Positions 37,560-51,049 of a DNA stretch of 64,000 nt are shown here, piece after piece. The first letter of the stretch is position 1. Every line of letters starts with the position of its first letter. The position numbers were made by a program, and so were the translations under genes. This DNA comes from Coccinella septempunctata (lineage: Eukaryota; Arthropoda; Insecta; Coleoptera; Coccinellidae). Where the stretch lies: contig NC_058192.1 of the NCBI RefSeq assembly GCF_907165205.1, forward strand, positions 33,694,001-33,758,000, written 5' to 3'. A model generated the notes under the pieces. It did not search any database. It had not been told where the DNA came from and worked only from the letters and a program-made list of their open reading frames with translations.

Positions 37560-40500
37560 TTAGGAATTGAAATGATATTTTGCCGAATCGACTACTGTAA
37601 TCTTCATTCCTATCAGAACTATCGATCTGAAATTCAACATGTGCATCTCAATTCGAAAACTATGTGCGATTTCAAGATTTGGGTCGAATTGGTTCAACAG
37701 TTTTCGAGGAATTGATATCACACTTAGCCGAATTGACCACTGAAATCTCAATTCCTATCTGAACTATCGAACCGAAATTCAACATGTGCATCTCAATTCG
37801 AAAACTATGTGCAGTTTCAAGAAAGATTTGGTTCGAATCGATCCAATAGTTCCTTAGGAATTGAAATGATATTTTGCCGAATCGACTACTGAAATCTCAA
37901 TTCCTATCTGAACTATCGAACTGAAATTCAACATGTGCATCTCAATTCGAAAACTATGTGCAGTTTCAAGATTTGGTTCGAATTGATCCAACAGTTTTCG
38001 AGGAATTGATATCACACTTTGCCGAATTGACCACTGAAATCTCAATTCCTATCTGAACTATCGAACTGAAATTCAACATGTGCATCTCAATCCGAAAACT
38101 TTGTGCAGTTTCAAGATTTGGTTCGAATTGATGCAATAGTTCCTTAGAAATTGAAATGATATTTTGTCGAATCGACTTCTGAAATCTCCATTCCTATTAG
38201 AACTATCGATCTGAAATTCAACATGTGCATCTCATTTCGAAAACTATCTGCAGTTTCAAAATTTGGTTCGAATTGATCCAACAGTTTTCGAGGAATTGAT
38301 ATCACACTTTGCCGAATTGACCACTGAAATCTCAATTCCTATCTGAACTATCGAACTGAAATTCAACATGTGCATCTCAATCCGAAAACTATGTGCAGTT
38401 TCAAGATTTGGTTCGAATTGATCCAATAGTTCCTTAGGAATTGAAATGATATTCTGTCGAATAGACTTCTGAAATCTCCATTCCTATTAGAACTATCGAT
38501 CTGAAATTCAACATGTTCATCTCATTTCGAAAACTATGTGCAGTTTCAAGATTTGGTTCGAATTGAACCAACAGTTTTGGAGGAATTGATATCACACTTT
38601 GCCGAATAGACCACTGAAATCTCAATTCCTATCTGCACTATCGAACTGAAATTCAACATGTGCATCTCAATTCGAAAACTATGTGCAGTTTCAAGATTTG
38701 GTTCGAATTGATCCAACAGTTTTCGAGGAATTGATATCACACTTTGCCGAATTGACCACTGAAATCTCAATTCCTATCTGAACTATCGAACTGAAATTCA
38801 ACATGTGCATCTCAATCCGAAAACTATGTGCAGTTTCAAGATTTGGTTCGAATTGATCCAACAGTTTTCGAGGAATTGATATGACACTTTGCCGAATTGA
38901 CCACTGAAATCACAATTCCCATCTGAACTATCAAACTGAAATTCAACATGTGCATCTCAATTCGAAAACCATGTGCAGTTACAAGATTTGGTTCGAATCG
39001 ATCCAATAGTTCCTTAGGAATTGAAATGATATTTTGCCGAATCGACTACTGAAATCTTCATTCCTATCTGAACTATCGATCTGAAATTCAACATGTGCAT
39101 CTCAATTCGAAAACTATGTGCAGTTTCAAGATTTGGTTCGAATCGATCCAATAGTTCCTTAGGAATTGAAATGATATTTTGTCGAATCGACTTCTGAAAT
39201 CTCCATTCCTATTAGAACTATCGATCTGAAATTCAACATGTGCATCTCATTTCGAAAACTATGTGCAGTTTCAAGATTTGGTTCGAATCGATCCAACAGT
39301 TTTCGAGGAATTGATATCACACTTTGCCGAATTGACTACTGAAATCTCAATTCCTATCTGCACTATCGAACTGAAATTCAACATGTGCATCTCAATTCGA
39401 AAACTATGTGCAGTTTCAAGATTTGGTTCGAATCGATCCAATAGTTCCTTAAGAATTGAAATGATATTTTGCCGAATCGACTACTGAAATCTTCATTCCT
39501 ATCAGAACTATCGATCTGAAATTCAACATGTGCATCTCAATTCGAAAACTATGTGCAGTTTCAAGATTTGGGTCGAATTGGTTCAACAGTTTTTGATTAA
39601 TTGATATCACACTTTGCCGAATAGACCACTGAAATCTCAATTCCTATCTGCACTATCGAACTGAAATTCAACATGTGCATCTCAATTCGAAAACTATGTG
39701 CCGTTTCAAGATTTGGTTCGAATTGATCCAACAGTTTTCGAGGAATTGATATCACACTTTGCCGAATTGACCACTGAAATCTCAATTCCTATCTGAACTA
39801 TCGAACTGAAATTCAACATGTGCATCTCAATCCGAAAACTATGTGCAGTTTCAAGATTTGGTTCGAATTGATCCAACAGTTTTTGAGGAATTGATATGAC
39901 ACTTTGCCGAATTGACCACTGAAATCACAATTCCCATCTGAACTATCGAACTGAAATTCAACATGTGCATCTCAATTCGAAAACCATGTGCAGTTTCAAG
40001 ATTTGGTTCGAATCGATCCAATAGTTCCTTAGGAATTGAAATGATATTTTGCCGAATCGACTACTGAAATCTTCATTCCTATCAGAACTATCGATCTGAA
40101 ATTCAACATGTGCATCTCAATTCGAAAACTATGTGCGATTTCAAGATTTGGGTCGAATTGGTTCAACAGGTTTTGAGGAATTGATATCACACTTTGCCGA
40201 ATAGACCACTGAAATCTCAATTCCTATCTGCACTATCGAACTGAAATTCAACATTTGCATCTCAATTCGAAAACTATGTGCAGTTTCAAGATTTGGTTCG
40301 AATTGATCCAACAGTTTTCGAGGAATTGATATCACACTTTGCCGAATTGACCACTGAAATCTCAATTCCTATCTGAACTATCGAACCGAAATTCAACATG
40401 TGCATCTCAATTCGAAAACTATGTGCAGTTTCAAGATTTGGTTCGAATCGATCCAATAGTTCCTTAGGAATTGAAATGATATTTTGCCGAATCGACTACT

Positions 40501-42200
40501 GAAATCTCAATTCCTATCTGAACTATCGAACTGAAATTCAACATGTGCATCTCAATTCGAAAACTATGTGCAGTTTCAAGATTTGGTTCGAATCGATCCA
40601 ACAGTTTTCGAGGAATTGATATCACACTTTGCCGAATTGACCACTGAAATCTCAATTCCTATCTGAACTATCGAACATAAATTCAACATCTGCATCTCAA
40701 TTCGAAAACTTTGTGCAGTTTCAAGATTTGGTTCGAATTGATGCAATAGTTCCTTAGAAATTGAAATGATATTTTGTCGAATCGACTTCTGAAATCTCCA
40801 TTCCTATTAGAACTATCGATCTGAAATTCAACATGTGCATCTCATTTCGAAAACTATCTGCAGTTTCAAAATTTGGTTCGAATTGATCCAACAGTTTTCG
40901 AGGAATTGATATCACACTTTGCCGAATAGACCACTGAAATCTCAATTCCTATCTGAACTATCGAACTGAAATTCAACATGTGCATCTCAATCCGAAAACT
41001 ATGTGCAGTTTCAAGATTTGGTTCGAATTGATCCAATAGTTCCTTAGGAATTGAAATGATATTCTGTCGAATAGACTTCTGAAATCTCCATTCCTATTAG
41101 AACTATCGATCTGAAATTCAACATGTTCATCTCATTTCGAAAACTATGTGCAGTTTCAAGATTTGGTTCGAATTGAACCAACAGTTTTGGAGGAATTGAT
41201 ATCACACTTTGCCGAATAGACCACTGAAATCTCAATTCCTATCTGAACTATCGAACTGAAATTCAACATGTGCATCTCAATCCGAAAACTATGTGCAGTT
41301 TCAAGATTTGGTTCGAATTGATCCAATAGTTCCTTAGGAATTGAAATGATATTTTGCCAAATCGACTACTGAAATCTCAATTCCTATCTGAACTATCGAA
41401 CTGAAATTCAACATGTGCATCTCAATTCGAAAACTATGTGCAGTTTCAAGATTTGGTTCGAATTGATCCAACAGTTTTCGAGGAATTGATATCACACTTT
41501 GCCGAATTGACCACTGAAATCTCAATTCCTATCTGAACTATCGAACTGAAATTCAACATGTGCATCTCAATCCGAAAACTTTGTGCAGTTTCAAGATTTG
41601 GTTCGAATTGATGCAATAGTTCCTTAGAAATTGAAATGATATTTTGTCGAATCGACTTCTGAAATCTCCATTCCTATTAGAACTATCGATCTGAAATTCA
41701 ACATGTGCATCTCATTTCGAAAACTATCTGCAGTTTCAAAATTTGGTTCGAATTGATCCAACAGTTTTCGAGGAATTGATATCACACTTTGCCGAATAGA
41801 CCACTGAAATCTCAATTCCTATCTGCACTATCGAACTGAAATTCAACATGTGCATCTCAATTCGAAAACTATGTGCAGTTTCAAGATTTGGTTCGAATCG
41901 ATCCAATAGTTCAGGAATTGAAATGATATTTTGCCGAATCGACTAATGAAATCTTCATTCCTATCAGAACTATCGATCTGAAATTCAACATGTGCATCTC
42001 AATTCGAAAACTATGTGCAGTTTCAAGATTTGGGTCGAATTGTTTCAACAGTTTTTGAGGAATTGATATCACACTTTGCCGAATAGACCACTGAAATCTC
42101 AATTCCTATCTGCACTATCGAACTGAAATTCAACATGTGCATCTCAATTCGAAAACCATGTGCAGTTTCAAGATTTGGTTCGAATCGATCCAATAGTTCC
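37560..42200 (+). repeat. Long higher-order unit 3, 4,641 bp (32 monomers plus 1 bp)
   Basis: Carries a 4-bp insertion at about 37819-37825 (tttcaagaaagatttgg instead of tttcaagatttgg) and one 3-bp deletion near 41911, giving 32 x 145 + 1. A second private change, tttttgattaattgat for tttttgaggaattgat, lies near 39596. Both changes recur in unit 4 at an offset of 4,641. Confidence 0.87.
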
Positions 42201-45200
42201 TTAGGAATTGAAATGATATTTTGCCGAATCGACTACTGTAATCTTCATTCCTATCAGAACTATCGATCTGAAATTCAACATGTGCATCTCAATTCGAAAA
42301 CTATGTGCGATTTCAAGATTTGGGTCGAATTGGTTCAACAGTTTTCGAGGAATTGATATCACACTTAGCCGAATTGACCACTGAAATCTCAATTCCTATC
42401 TGAACTATCGAACCGAAATTCAACATGTGCATCTCAATTCGAAAACTATGTGCAGTTTCAAGAAAGATTTGGTTCGAATCGATCCAATAGTTCCTTAGGA
42501 ATTGAAATGATATTTTGCCGAATCGACTACTGAAATCTCAATTCCTATCTGAACTATCGAACTGAAATTCAACATGTGCATCTCAATTCGAAAACTATGT
42601 GCAGTTTCAAGATTTGGTTCGAATTGATCCAACAGTTTTCGAGGAATTGATATCACACTTTGCCGAATTGACCACTGAAATCTCAATTCCTATCTGAACT
42701 ATCGAACTGAAATTCAACATGTGCATCTCAATCCGAAAACTTTGTGCAGTTTCAAGATTTGGTTCGAATTGATGCAATAGTTCCTTAGAAATTGAAATGA
42801 TATTTTGTCGAATCGACTTCTGAAATCTCCATTCCTATTAGAACTATCGATCTGAAATTCAACATGTGCATCTCATTTCGAAAACTATCTGCAGTTTCAA
42901 AATTTGGTTCGAATTGATCCAACAGTTTTCGAGGAATTGATATCACACTTTGCCGAATAGACCACTGAAATCTCAATTCCTATCTGAACTATCGAACTGA
43001 AATTCAACATGTGCATCTCAATCCGAAAACTATGTGCAGTTTCAAGATTTGGTTCGAATTGATCCAATAGTTCCTTAGGAATTGAAATGATATTCTGTCG
43101 AATAGACTTCTGAAATCTCCATTCCTATTAGAACTATCGATCTGAAATTCAACATGTTCATCTCATTTCGAAAACTATGTGCAGTTTCAAGATTTGGTTC
43201 GAATTGAACCAACAGTTTTGGAGGAATTGATATCACACTTTGCCGAATAGACCACTGAAATCTCAATTCCTATCTGCACTATCGAACTGAAATTCAACAT
43301 GTGCATCTCAATTCGAAAACTATGTGCAGTTTCAAGATTTGGTTCGAATCGATCCAACAGTTTTCGAGGAATTGATATCACACTTTGCCGAATTGACCAC
43401 TGAAATCTCAATTCCTATCTGAACTATCGAACTGAAATTCAACATGTGCATCTCAATCCGAAAACTATGTGCAGTTTCAAGATTTGGTTCGAATTGATCC
43501 AACAGTTTTCGAGGAATTGATATGACACTTTGCCGAATTGACCACTGAAATCACAATTCCCATCTGAACTATCAAACTGAAATTCAACATGTGCATCTCA
43601 ATTCGAAAACCATGTGCAGTTACAAGATTTGGTTCGAATCGATCCAATAGTTCCTTAGGAATTGAAATGATATTTTGCCGAATCGACTACTGAAATCTTC
43701 ATTCCTATCTGAACTATCGATCTGAAATTCAACATGTGCATCTCAATTCGAAAACTATGTGCAGTTTCAAGATTTGGTTCGAATCGATCCAATAGTTCCT
43801 TAGGAATTGAAATGATATTTTGTCGAATCGACTTCTGAAATCTCCATTCCTATTAGAACTATCGATCTGAAATTCAACATGTGCATCTCATTTCGAAAAC
43901 TATGTGCAGTTTCAAGATTTGGTTCGAATCGATCCAACAGTTTTCGAGGAATTGATATCACACTTTGCCGAATTGACTACTGAAATCTCAATTCCTATCT
44001 GCACTATCGAACTGAAATTCAACATGTGCATCTCAATTCGAAAACTATGTGCAGTTTCAAGATTTGGTTCGAATCGATCCAATAGTTCCTTAAGAATTGA
44101 AATGATATTTTGCCGAATCGACTACTGAAATCTTCATTCCTATCAGAACTATCGATCTGAAATTCAACATGTGCATCTCAATTCGAAAACTATGTGCAGT
44201 TTCAAGATTTGGGTCGAATTGGTTCAACAGTTTTTGATTAATTGATATCACACTTTGCCGAATAGACCACTGAAATCTCAATTCCTATCTGCACTATCGA
44301 ACTGAAATTCAACATGTGCATCTCAATTCGAAAACTATGTGCCGTTTCAAGATTTGGTTCGAATTGATCCAACAGTTTTCGAGGAATTGATATCACACTT
44401 TGCCGAATTGACCACTGAAATCTCAATTCCTATCTGAACTATCGAACTGAAATTCAACATGTGCATCTCAATCCGAAAACTATGTGCAGTTTCAAGATTT
44501 GGTTCGAATTGATCCAACAGTTTTTGAGGAATTGATATGACACTTTGCCGAATTGACCACTGAAATCACAATTCCCATCTGAACTATCGAACTGAAATTC
44601 AACATGTGCATCTCAATTCGAAAACCATGTGCAGTTTCAAGATTTGGTTCGAATCGATCCAATAGTTCCTTAGGAATTGAAATGATATTTTGCCGAATCG
44701 ACTACTGAAATCTTCATTCCTATCAGAACTATCGATCTGAAATTCAACATGTGCATCTCAATTCGAAAACTATGTGCGATTTCAAGATTTGGGTCGAATT
44801 GGTTCAACAGGTTTTGAGGAATTGATATCACACTTTGCCGAATAGACCACTGAAATCTCAATTCCTATCTGCACTATCGAACTGAAATTCAACATTTGCA
44901 TCTCAATTCGAAAACTATGTGCAGTTTCAAGATTTGGTTCGAATTGATCCAACAGTTTTCGAGGAATTGATATCACACTTTGCCGAATTGACCACTGAAA
45001 TCTCAATTCCTATCTGAACTATCGAACCGAAATTCAACATGTGCATCTCAATTCGAAAACTATGTGCAGTTTCAAGATTTGGTTCGAATCGATCCAATAG
45101 TTCCTTAGGAATTGAAATGATATTTTGCCGAATCGACTACTGAAATCTCAATTCCTATCTGAACTATCGAACTGAAATTCAACATGTGCATCTCAATTCG

Positions 45201-47708
45201 AAAACTATGTGCAGTTTCAAGATTTGGTTCGAATCGATCCAACAGTTTTCGAGGAATTGATATCACACTTTGCCGAATTGACCACTGAAATCTCAATTCC
45301 TATCTGAACTATCGAACATAAATTCAACATCTGCATCTCAATTCGAAAACTATGTGCAGTTTCAAGATTTGGTTCGAATCGATCCAATAGTTCAGGAATT
45401 GAAATGATATTTTGCCGAATCGACTAATGAAATCTTCATTCCTATCAGAACTATCGATCTGAAATTCAACATGTGCATCTCAATTCGAAAACTATGTGCA
45501 GTTTCAAGATTTGGGTCGAATTGTTTCAACAGTTTTTGAGGAATTGATATCACACTTTGCCGAATAGACCACTGAAATCTCAATTCCTATCTGCACTATC
45601 GAACTGAAATTCAACATGTGCATCTCAATTCGAAAACTATGTGCAGTTTCAAGATTTGGTTCGAATTGATCCAACAGTTTTCGAGGAATTGATATCACAC
45701 TTTGCCGAATAGACCACTGAAATCTCAATTCCTATCTGCACTATCGAACTGAAATTCAACATGTGCATCTCAATCCGAAAACTATGTGCAGTTTCAAGAT
45801 TTGGTTCGAATTGATCCAATAGTTCCTTAGGAATTGAAATGATATTTTGTCGAATCGACTTCTGAAATCTCCATTCCTATTAGAACTATCGATCTGAAAT
45901 TCAACATGTGCATCTCAATTCGAAAACTATGTGCAGTTTCAAGATTTGGGTCGAATTGGTTCAACAGTTTTTGAGGAATTGATATCACACTTTGCCGAAT
46001 AGACCACTGAAATCTCAATTCCTATCTGAACTATCGAACTGAAATTCAACATGTGCATCTCAATCCGAAAACTATGTACAGTTTCAAGATTTGGTTCGAA
46101 TTGATCCAATAGTTCCTTAGGAATTGAAATGATATTTTGTCGAATCGACTTCTGAAATCTCCATTCCTATTAGAACTATCGATCTGAAATTCAACATGTG
46201 CATCTCAATTCGAAAACTATGTGCAGTTTCAAGATTTGGGTCGAATTGGTTCAACAGTTTTTGAGGAATTGATATCACACTTTGCCGAATAGACCACTGA
46301 AATCTCAATTCCTATCTGCACTATCGAACTGAAATTCAACATGTGCATCTCAATTCGAAAACTATGTGCAGTTTCAAGATTTGGTTCGAATTGATCCAAC
46401 AGTTTTCGAGGAATTGATATCACACTTTGCCGAATTGACCACTGAAATCTCAATTCCTATCTGAACTATCGAACTGAAATTCAACATGTGCATCTCAATC
46501 CGAAAACTATGTGCAGTTTCAAGATTTGGTTCGAATTGATCCAACAGTTTTTGAGGAATTGATATGACACTTTGCCGAATTGACCACTGAAATCACAATT
46601 CCCATCTGAACTAACGAACTGAAATTCAACATGTGCATCTCAATTCGAAAACCATGTGCAGTTTCAAGATTTGGTTCGAATCGATCCAATAGTTCCTTAG
46701 GAATTGAAATGATATTTTGCCGAATCGACTACTGAAATCTTCATTCCTATCAGAACTATCGATCTGAAATTCAACATGTGCATCTCAATTCGAAAACTAT
46801 GTGCGATTTCAAGATTTGGGTCGAATTGGTTCAACAGGTTTTGAGGAATTGATATCACACTTTGCCGAATAGACCACTGAAATCTCAATTCCTATCTGCA
46901 CTATCGAACTGAAATTCAACATTTGCATCTCAATTCGAAAACTATGTGCAGTTTCAAGATTTGGTTCGAATTGATCCAACAGTTTTCGAGGAATTGATAT
47001 CACACTTTGCCGAATTGACCACTGAAATCTCAATTCCTATCTGAACTATCGAACCGAAATTCAACATGTGCATCTCAATTCGAAAACTATGTGCAGTTTC
47101 AAGATTTGGTTCGAATCGATCCAACAGTTTTCGAAGAATTGATATCACACTTTGCCGAATTGACCACTGAAATCTCAATTCCTATCTGAACTATCGAACA
47201 TAAATTCAACATCTGCATCTCAATTCGAAAACTATGTGCAGTTTCAAGATTTGGTTCGAATCGATCCAATAGTTCAGGAATTGAAATGATATTTTGCCGA
47301 ATCGACTAATGACATCTTCATTCCTATCAGAACTATCGATCTGAAATTCAACATGTGCATCTCAATTCGAAAACTATGTGCAGTTTCAAGATTTGGTTCG
47401 AATTGATCCAACAGTTTTCGAGGAATTGATATCACACTTTGCCGAATTGACCACTGAAATCTCAATTCCTATCTGAACTATCGAACTGAAATTCAACATG
47501 TGCATCTCAATCCGAAAACTATGTGCAGTTTCAAGATTTGGTTCGAATTGATCCAACAGTTTTTGAGGAATTGATATGACACTTTGCCGAATTGACCACT
47601 GAAATCACAATTCCCATCTGAACTATCGAACTGAAATTCAACATGTGCATCTCAATTCGAAAACCATGTGCAGTTTCAAGATTTGGTTCGAATCGATCCA
47701 ATAGTTCC
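42201..47708 (+). repeat. Long higher-order unit 4, 5,508 bp (38 monomers minus 2 bp)
   Basis: Shares with unit 3 the 4-bp insertion (about 42459-42465) and the gattaattgat variant (about 44237), so units 3 and 4 are the closest pair. It is expanded to 38 monomers, with 3-bp deletions near 45392 and 47274. Positions 45827-46308 contain two nearly identical 290-bp dimers in tandem. Confidence 0.86.
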
Positions 47709-48360
47709 TTAGGAATTGAAATGATATTTTGCCGAATCGACTACTGTAATCTTCATTCCTATCAGAACTATCGATCTGAAATTCAACATGTGCATCTCAA
47801 TTCGAAAACTATGTGCGATTTCAAGATTTGGGTCGAATTGGTTCAACAGTTTTCGAGGAATTGATATCACACTTAGCCGAATTGACCACTGAAATCTCAA
47901 TTCCTATCTGAACTATCGAACCGAAATTCAACATGTGCATCTCAATTCGAAAACTATGTGCAGTTTCAAGATTTGGTTCGAATCGATCCAATAGTTCCTT
48001 AGGAATTGAAATGATATTTTGCCGAATCGACTACTGAAATCTCAATTCCTATCTGAACTATCGAACTGAAATTCAACATGTGCATCTCAATTCGAAAACT
48101 ATGTGCAGTTTCAAGATTTGGTTCGAATTGATCCAACAGTTTTCGAGGAATTGATATCACACTTTGCCGAATTGACCACTGAAATCTCAATTCCTATCTG
48201 AACTATCGAACTGAAATTCAACATGTGCATCTCAATCCGAAAACTTTGTGCAGTTTCAAGATTTGGTTCGAATTGATCCAATAGTTCCTTAGAAATTGAA
48301 ATGATATTTTGTCGAATCGACTTCTGAAATCTCCATTCCTATTAGAACTATCGATCTGAA

Positions 48361-48490
48361 ATTCAACATGTGCGAACTGAAATTCGAAAACTATGTGCAG
48401 TTTCAAGATTTGGTTCGAATCGATCCAACAGTTTTCGAGGAATTGATATCACACTTTGCCGAATTGACCACTGAAATTCAACATGTGTAT
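48361..48490 (+). repeat. Rearranged, shortened satellite monomers
   Basis: Two breaks from the 145-bp register lie close together. Near 48373 the monomer reads attcaacatgtgc then gaactgaaattc then gaaaactatg, a local jump between similar segments. Near 48470 ccactgaaattcaacatg has lost 32 bp, exactly the interval between two ctgaaat direct repeats of the monomer, leaving a 113-bp unit. Simple slippage or recombination between short repeats explains both. Confidence 0.85.
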
Positions 48491-50531
48491 CTCAATTCGA
48501 AAACCATGTGCAGTTACAAGATTTGGTTCGAATCGATCCAATAGTTCCTTAGGAATTGAAATGATATTTTGCCGAATCGACTACTGAAATCTTCATTCCT
48601 ATCTGAACTATCGATCTGAAATTCAACATGTGCATCTCAATTCGAAAACTATGTGCAGTTTCAAGATTTGGTTCGAATCGATCCAATAGTTCCTTAGGAA
48701 TTGAAATGATATTTTGTCGAATCGACTTCTGAAATCTCCATTCCTATTAGAACTATCGATCTGAAATTCAACATGTGCATCTCATTTCGAAAACTATGTG
48801 CAGTTTCAAGATTTGGTTCGAATCGATCCAACAGTTTTCGAGGAATTGATATCACACTTTGCCGAATTGACCACTGAAATCTCAATTCCTATCTGCACTA
48901 TCGAACTGAAATTCAACATGTGCATCTCAATTCGAAAACTATGTGCAGTTTCAAGATTTGGTTCGAATCGATCCAATAGTTCCTTAAGAATTGAAATGAT
49001 ATTTTGCCGAATCGACTACTGAAATCTTCATTCCTATCAGAACTATCGATCTGAAATTCAACATGTGCATCTCAATTCGAAAACTATGTGCAGTTTCAAG
49101 ATTTGGGTCGAATTGGTTCAACAGTTTTTGAGGAATTGATATCACACTTTGCCGAATAGACCACTGAAATCTCAATTCCTATCTGCACTATCGAACTGAA
49201 ATTCAACATGTGCATCTCAATTCGAAAACTATGTGCCGTTTCAAGATTTGGTTCGAATTGATCCAACAGTTTTCGAGGAATTGATATCACACTTTGCCGA
49301 ATTGACCACTGAAATCTCAATTCCTATCTGAACTATCGAACTGAAATTCAACATGTGCATCTCAATCCGAAAACTATGTGCAGTTTCAAGATTTGGTTCG
49401 AATTGATCCAACAGTTTTTGAGGAATTGATATGACACTTTGCCGAATTGACCACTGAAATCACAATTCCCATCTGAACTATCGAACTGAAATTCAACATG
49501 TGCATCTCAATTCGAAAACCATGTGCAGTTTCAAGATTTGGTTCGAATCGATCCAATAGTTCCTTAGGAATTGAAATGATATTTTGCCGAATCGACTACT
49601 GAAATCTTCATTCCTATCAGAACTATCGATCTGAAATTCAACATGTGCATCTCAATTCGAAAACTATGTGCGATTTCAAGATTTGGGTCGAATTGGTTCA
49701 ACAGGTTTTGAGGAATTGATATCACACTTTGCCGAATAGACCACTGAAATCTCAATTCCTATCTGCACTATCGAACTGAAATTCAACATTTGCATCTCAA
49801 TTCGAAAACTATGTGCAGTTTCAAGATTTGGTTCGAATTGATCCAACAGTTTTCGAGGAATTGATATCACACTTTGCCGAATTGACCACTGAAATCTCAA
49901 TTCCTATCTGAACTATCGAACCGAAATTCAACATGTGCATCTCAATTCGAAAACTATGTGCAGTTTCAAGATTTGGTTCGAATCGATCCAATAGTTCCTT
50001 AGGAATTGAAATGATATTTTGCCGAATCGACTACTGAAATCTCAATTCCTATCTGAACTTTCGAACTGAAATTCAACATGTGCATCTCAATTCGAAAACT
50101 ATGTGCAGTTTCAAGATTTGGTTCGAATCGATCCAACAGTTTTCGAGGAATTGATATCACACTTTGCCGAATTGACCACTGAAATCTCAATTCCTATCTG
50201 AACTATCGAACATAAATTCAACATCTGCATCTCAATTCGAAAACTATGTGCAGTTTCAAGATTTGGTTCGAATCGATCCAATAGTTCAGGAATTGAAATG
50301 ATATTTTGCCGAATCGACTAATGAAATCTTCATTCCTATCAGAACTATCGATCTGAAATTCAACATGTGCATCTCAATTCGAAAACTATGTGCAGTTTCA
50401 AGATTTGGGTCGAATTGTTTCAACTGTTTTTGAGGAATTGATATCACACTTTGCCGAATAGACCACTGAAATCTCAATTCCTATCTGCACTATCGAACTG
50501 AAATTCAACATGTGCATCTCAATTCGAAAAC

Positions 50532-50533
50532 TA
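50532..50533 (+). repeat. MITE target-site duplication TA, left
   Basis: The satellite motif cgaaaactatgtgcag is split after its ta; ta is repeated at 51048-51049. A TA duplication is the hallmark of the Tc1/mariner superfamily. Confidence 0.9.
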
Positions 50534-50564
50534 CAGTCCCTGGCCATATTATTAGACGCATTGA
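50534..50564 (+). repeat. MITE left terminal inverted repeat
   Basis: 31 bp, cagtccctggcca then ta then ttattagacgca then ttga. It matches the reverse complement of the right end at 28 of 31 positions; the differences are two bases after the first 13 and one near the inner end. Confidence 0.92.
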
Positions 50565-51016
50565 TTCGATGCAAAATCTTAATATTGAATTATTAAATTG
50601 AATGTAAATGTTACATATACTTCATCTGTAAATGGTTTTCACATATAATATATCATATTCAATAAAAAATTTTGATTTATTGATGATTAAACATGAAATT
50701 CTAATATTTTGCTGAGCCACTCTGTGTAGCTATGAGAGCTTCATACTATCAATGCAGAATTGTTCGGTTTGCTGCATTCGAGAATAATGATTTCATATGT
50801 GGATTATCGAAATAACGTCCAAACCTGCAGAATGCAAGACGTCCACTGGAAGACATAGTACTGATTCATACTTAAGTACTAATACTACAACATCAAAAAT
50901 AAATGCCAAATAGAACAATTTAATGAGAGTCGTAGATAAAACTGACGTCCTGTGGAGATGAAATACAAATATTCTGCTTTTTCCTCGGGCAATACCAATA
51001 AATATAAAAAAAATCC

Positions 51017-51047
51017 TCAGTGCGTCTAATAAACTGGCCAGGGACTG
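51017..51047 (-). repeat. MITE right terminal inverted repeat
   Basis: On the minus strand it reads cagtccctggcca then gt then ttattagacgca then ctga, pairing with 50534-50564. It is followed by the second TA (51048-51049) and resumed satellite tgtgcag. Confidence 0.92.
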
Positions 51048-51049
51048 TA

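Larger units (their letters stand above)
47709..50533 (+). repeat. Long higher-order unit 5, first part, up to the MITE
   Basis: Begins with the ctactgtaatc marker and continues with the same variants as units 1-4, but lacks the 4-bp insertion. It is shortened and disturbed at about 48,370-48,480. The unit carries on beyond the MITE. Only satellite is visible. Confidence 0.88.
50534..51047. mobile_element. Tc1/mariner-type MITE, 514 bp, non-autonomous
   Basis: A short AT-rich element bounded by inverted repeats that start cagtccctggcca and flanked by TA. The interior (50565-51016) is unrelated to the satellite. No reading frame longer than about 90 codons is present, and none shows DDE transposase motifs, so the element would depend on a transposase supplied elsewhere. 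It may be an internal-deletion derivative of a Tc1-like transposon; the parent cannot be named from this sequence. It sits within a single monomer and the site closes perfectly when it is removed. Confidence 0.92.
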
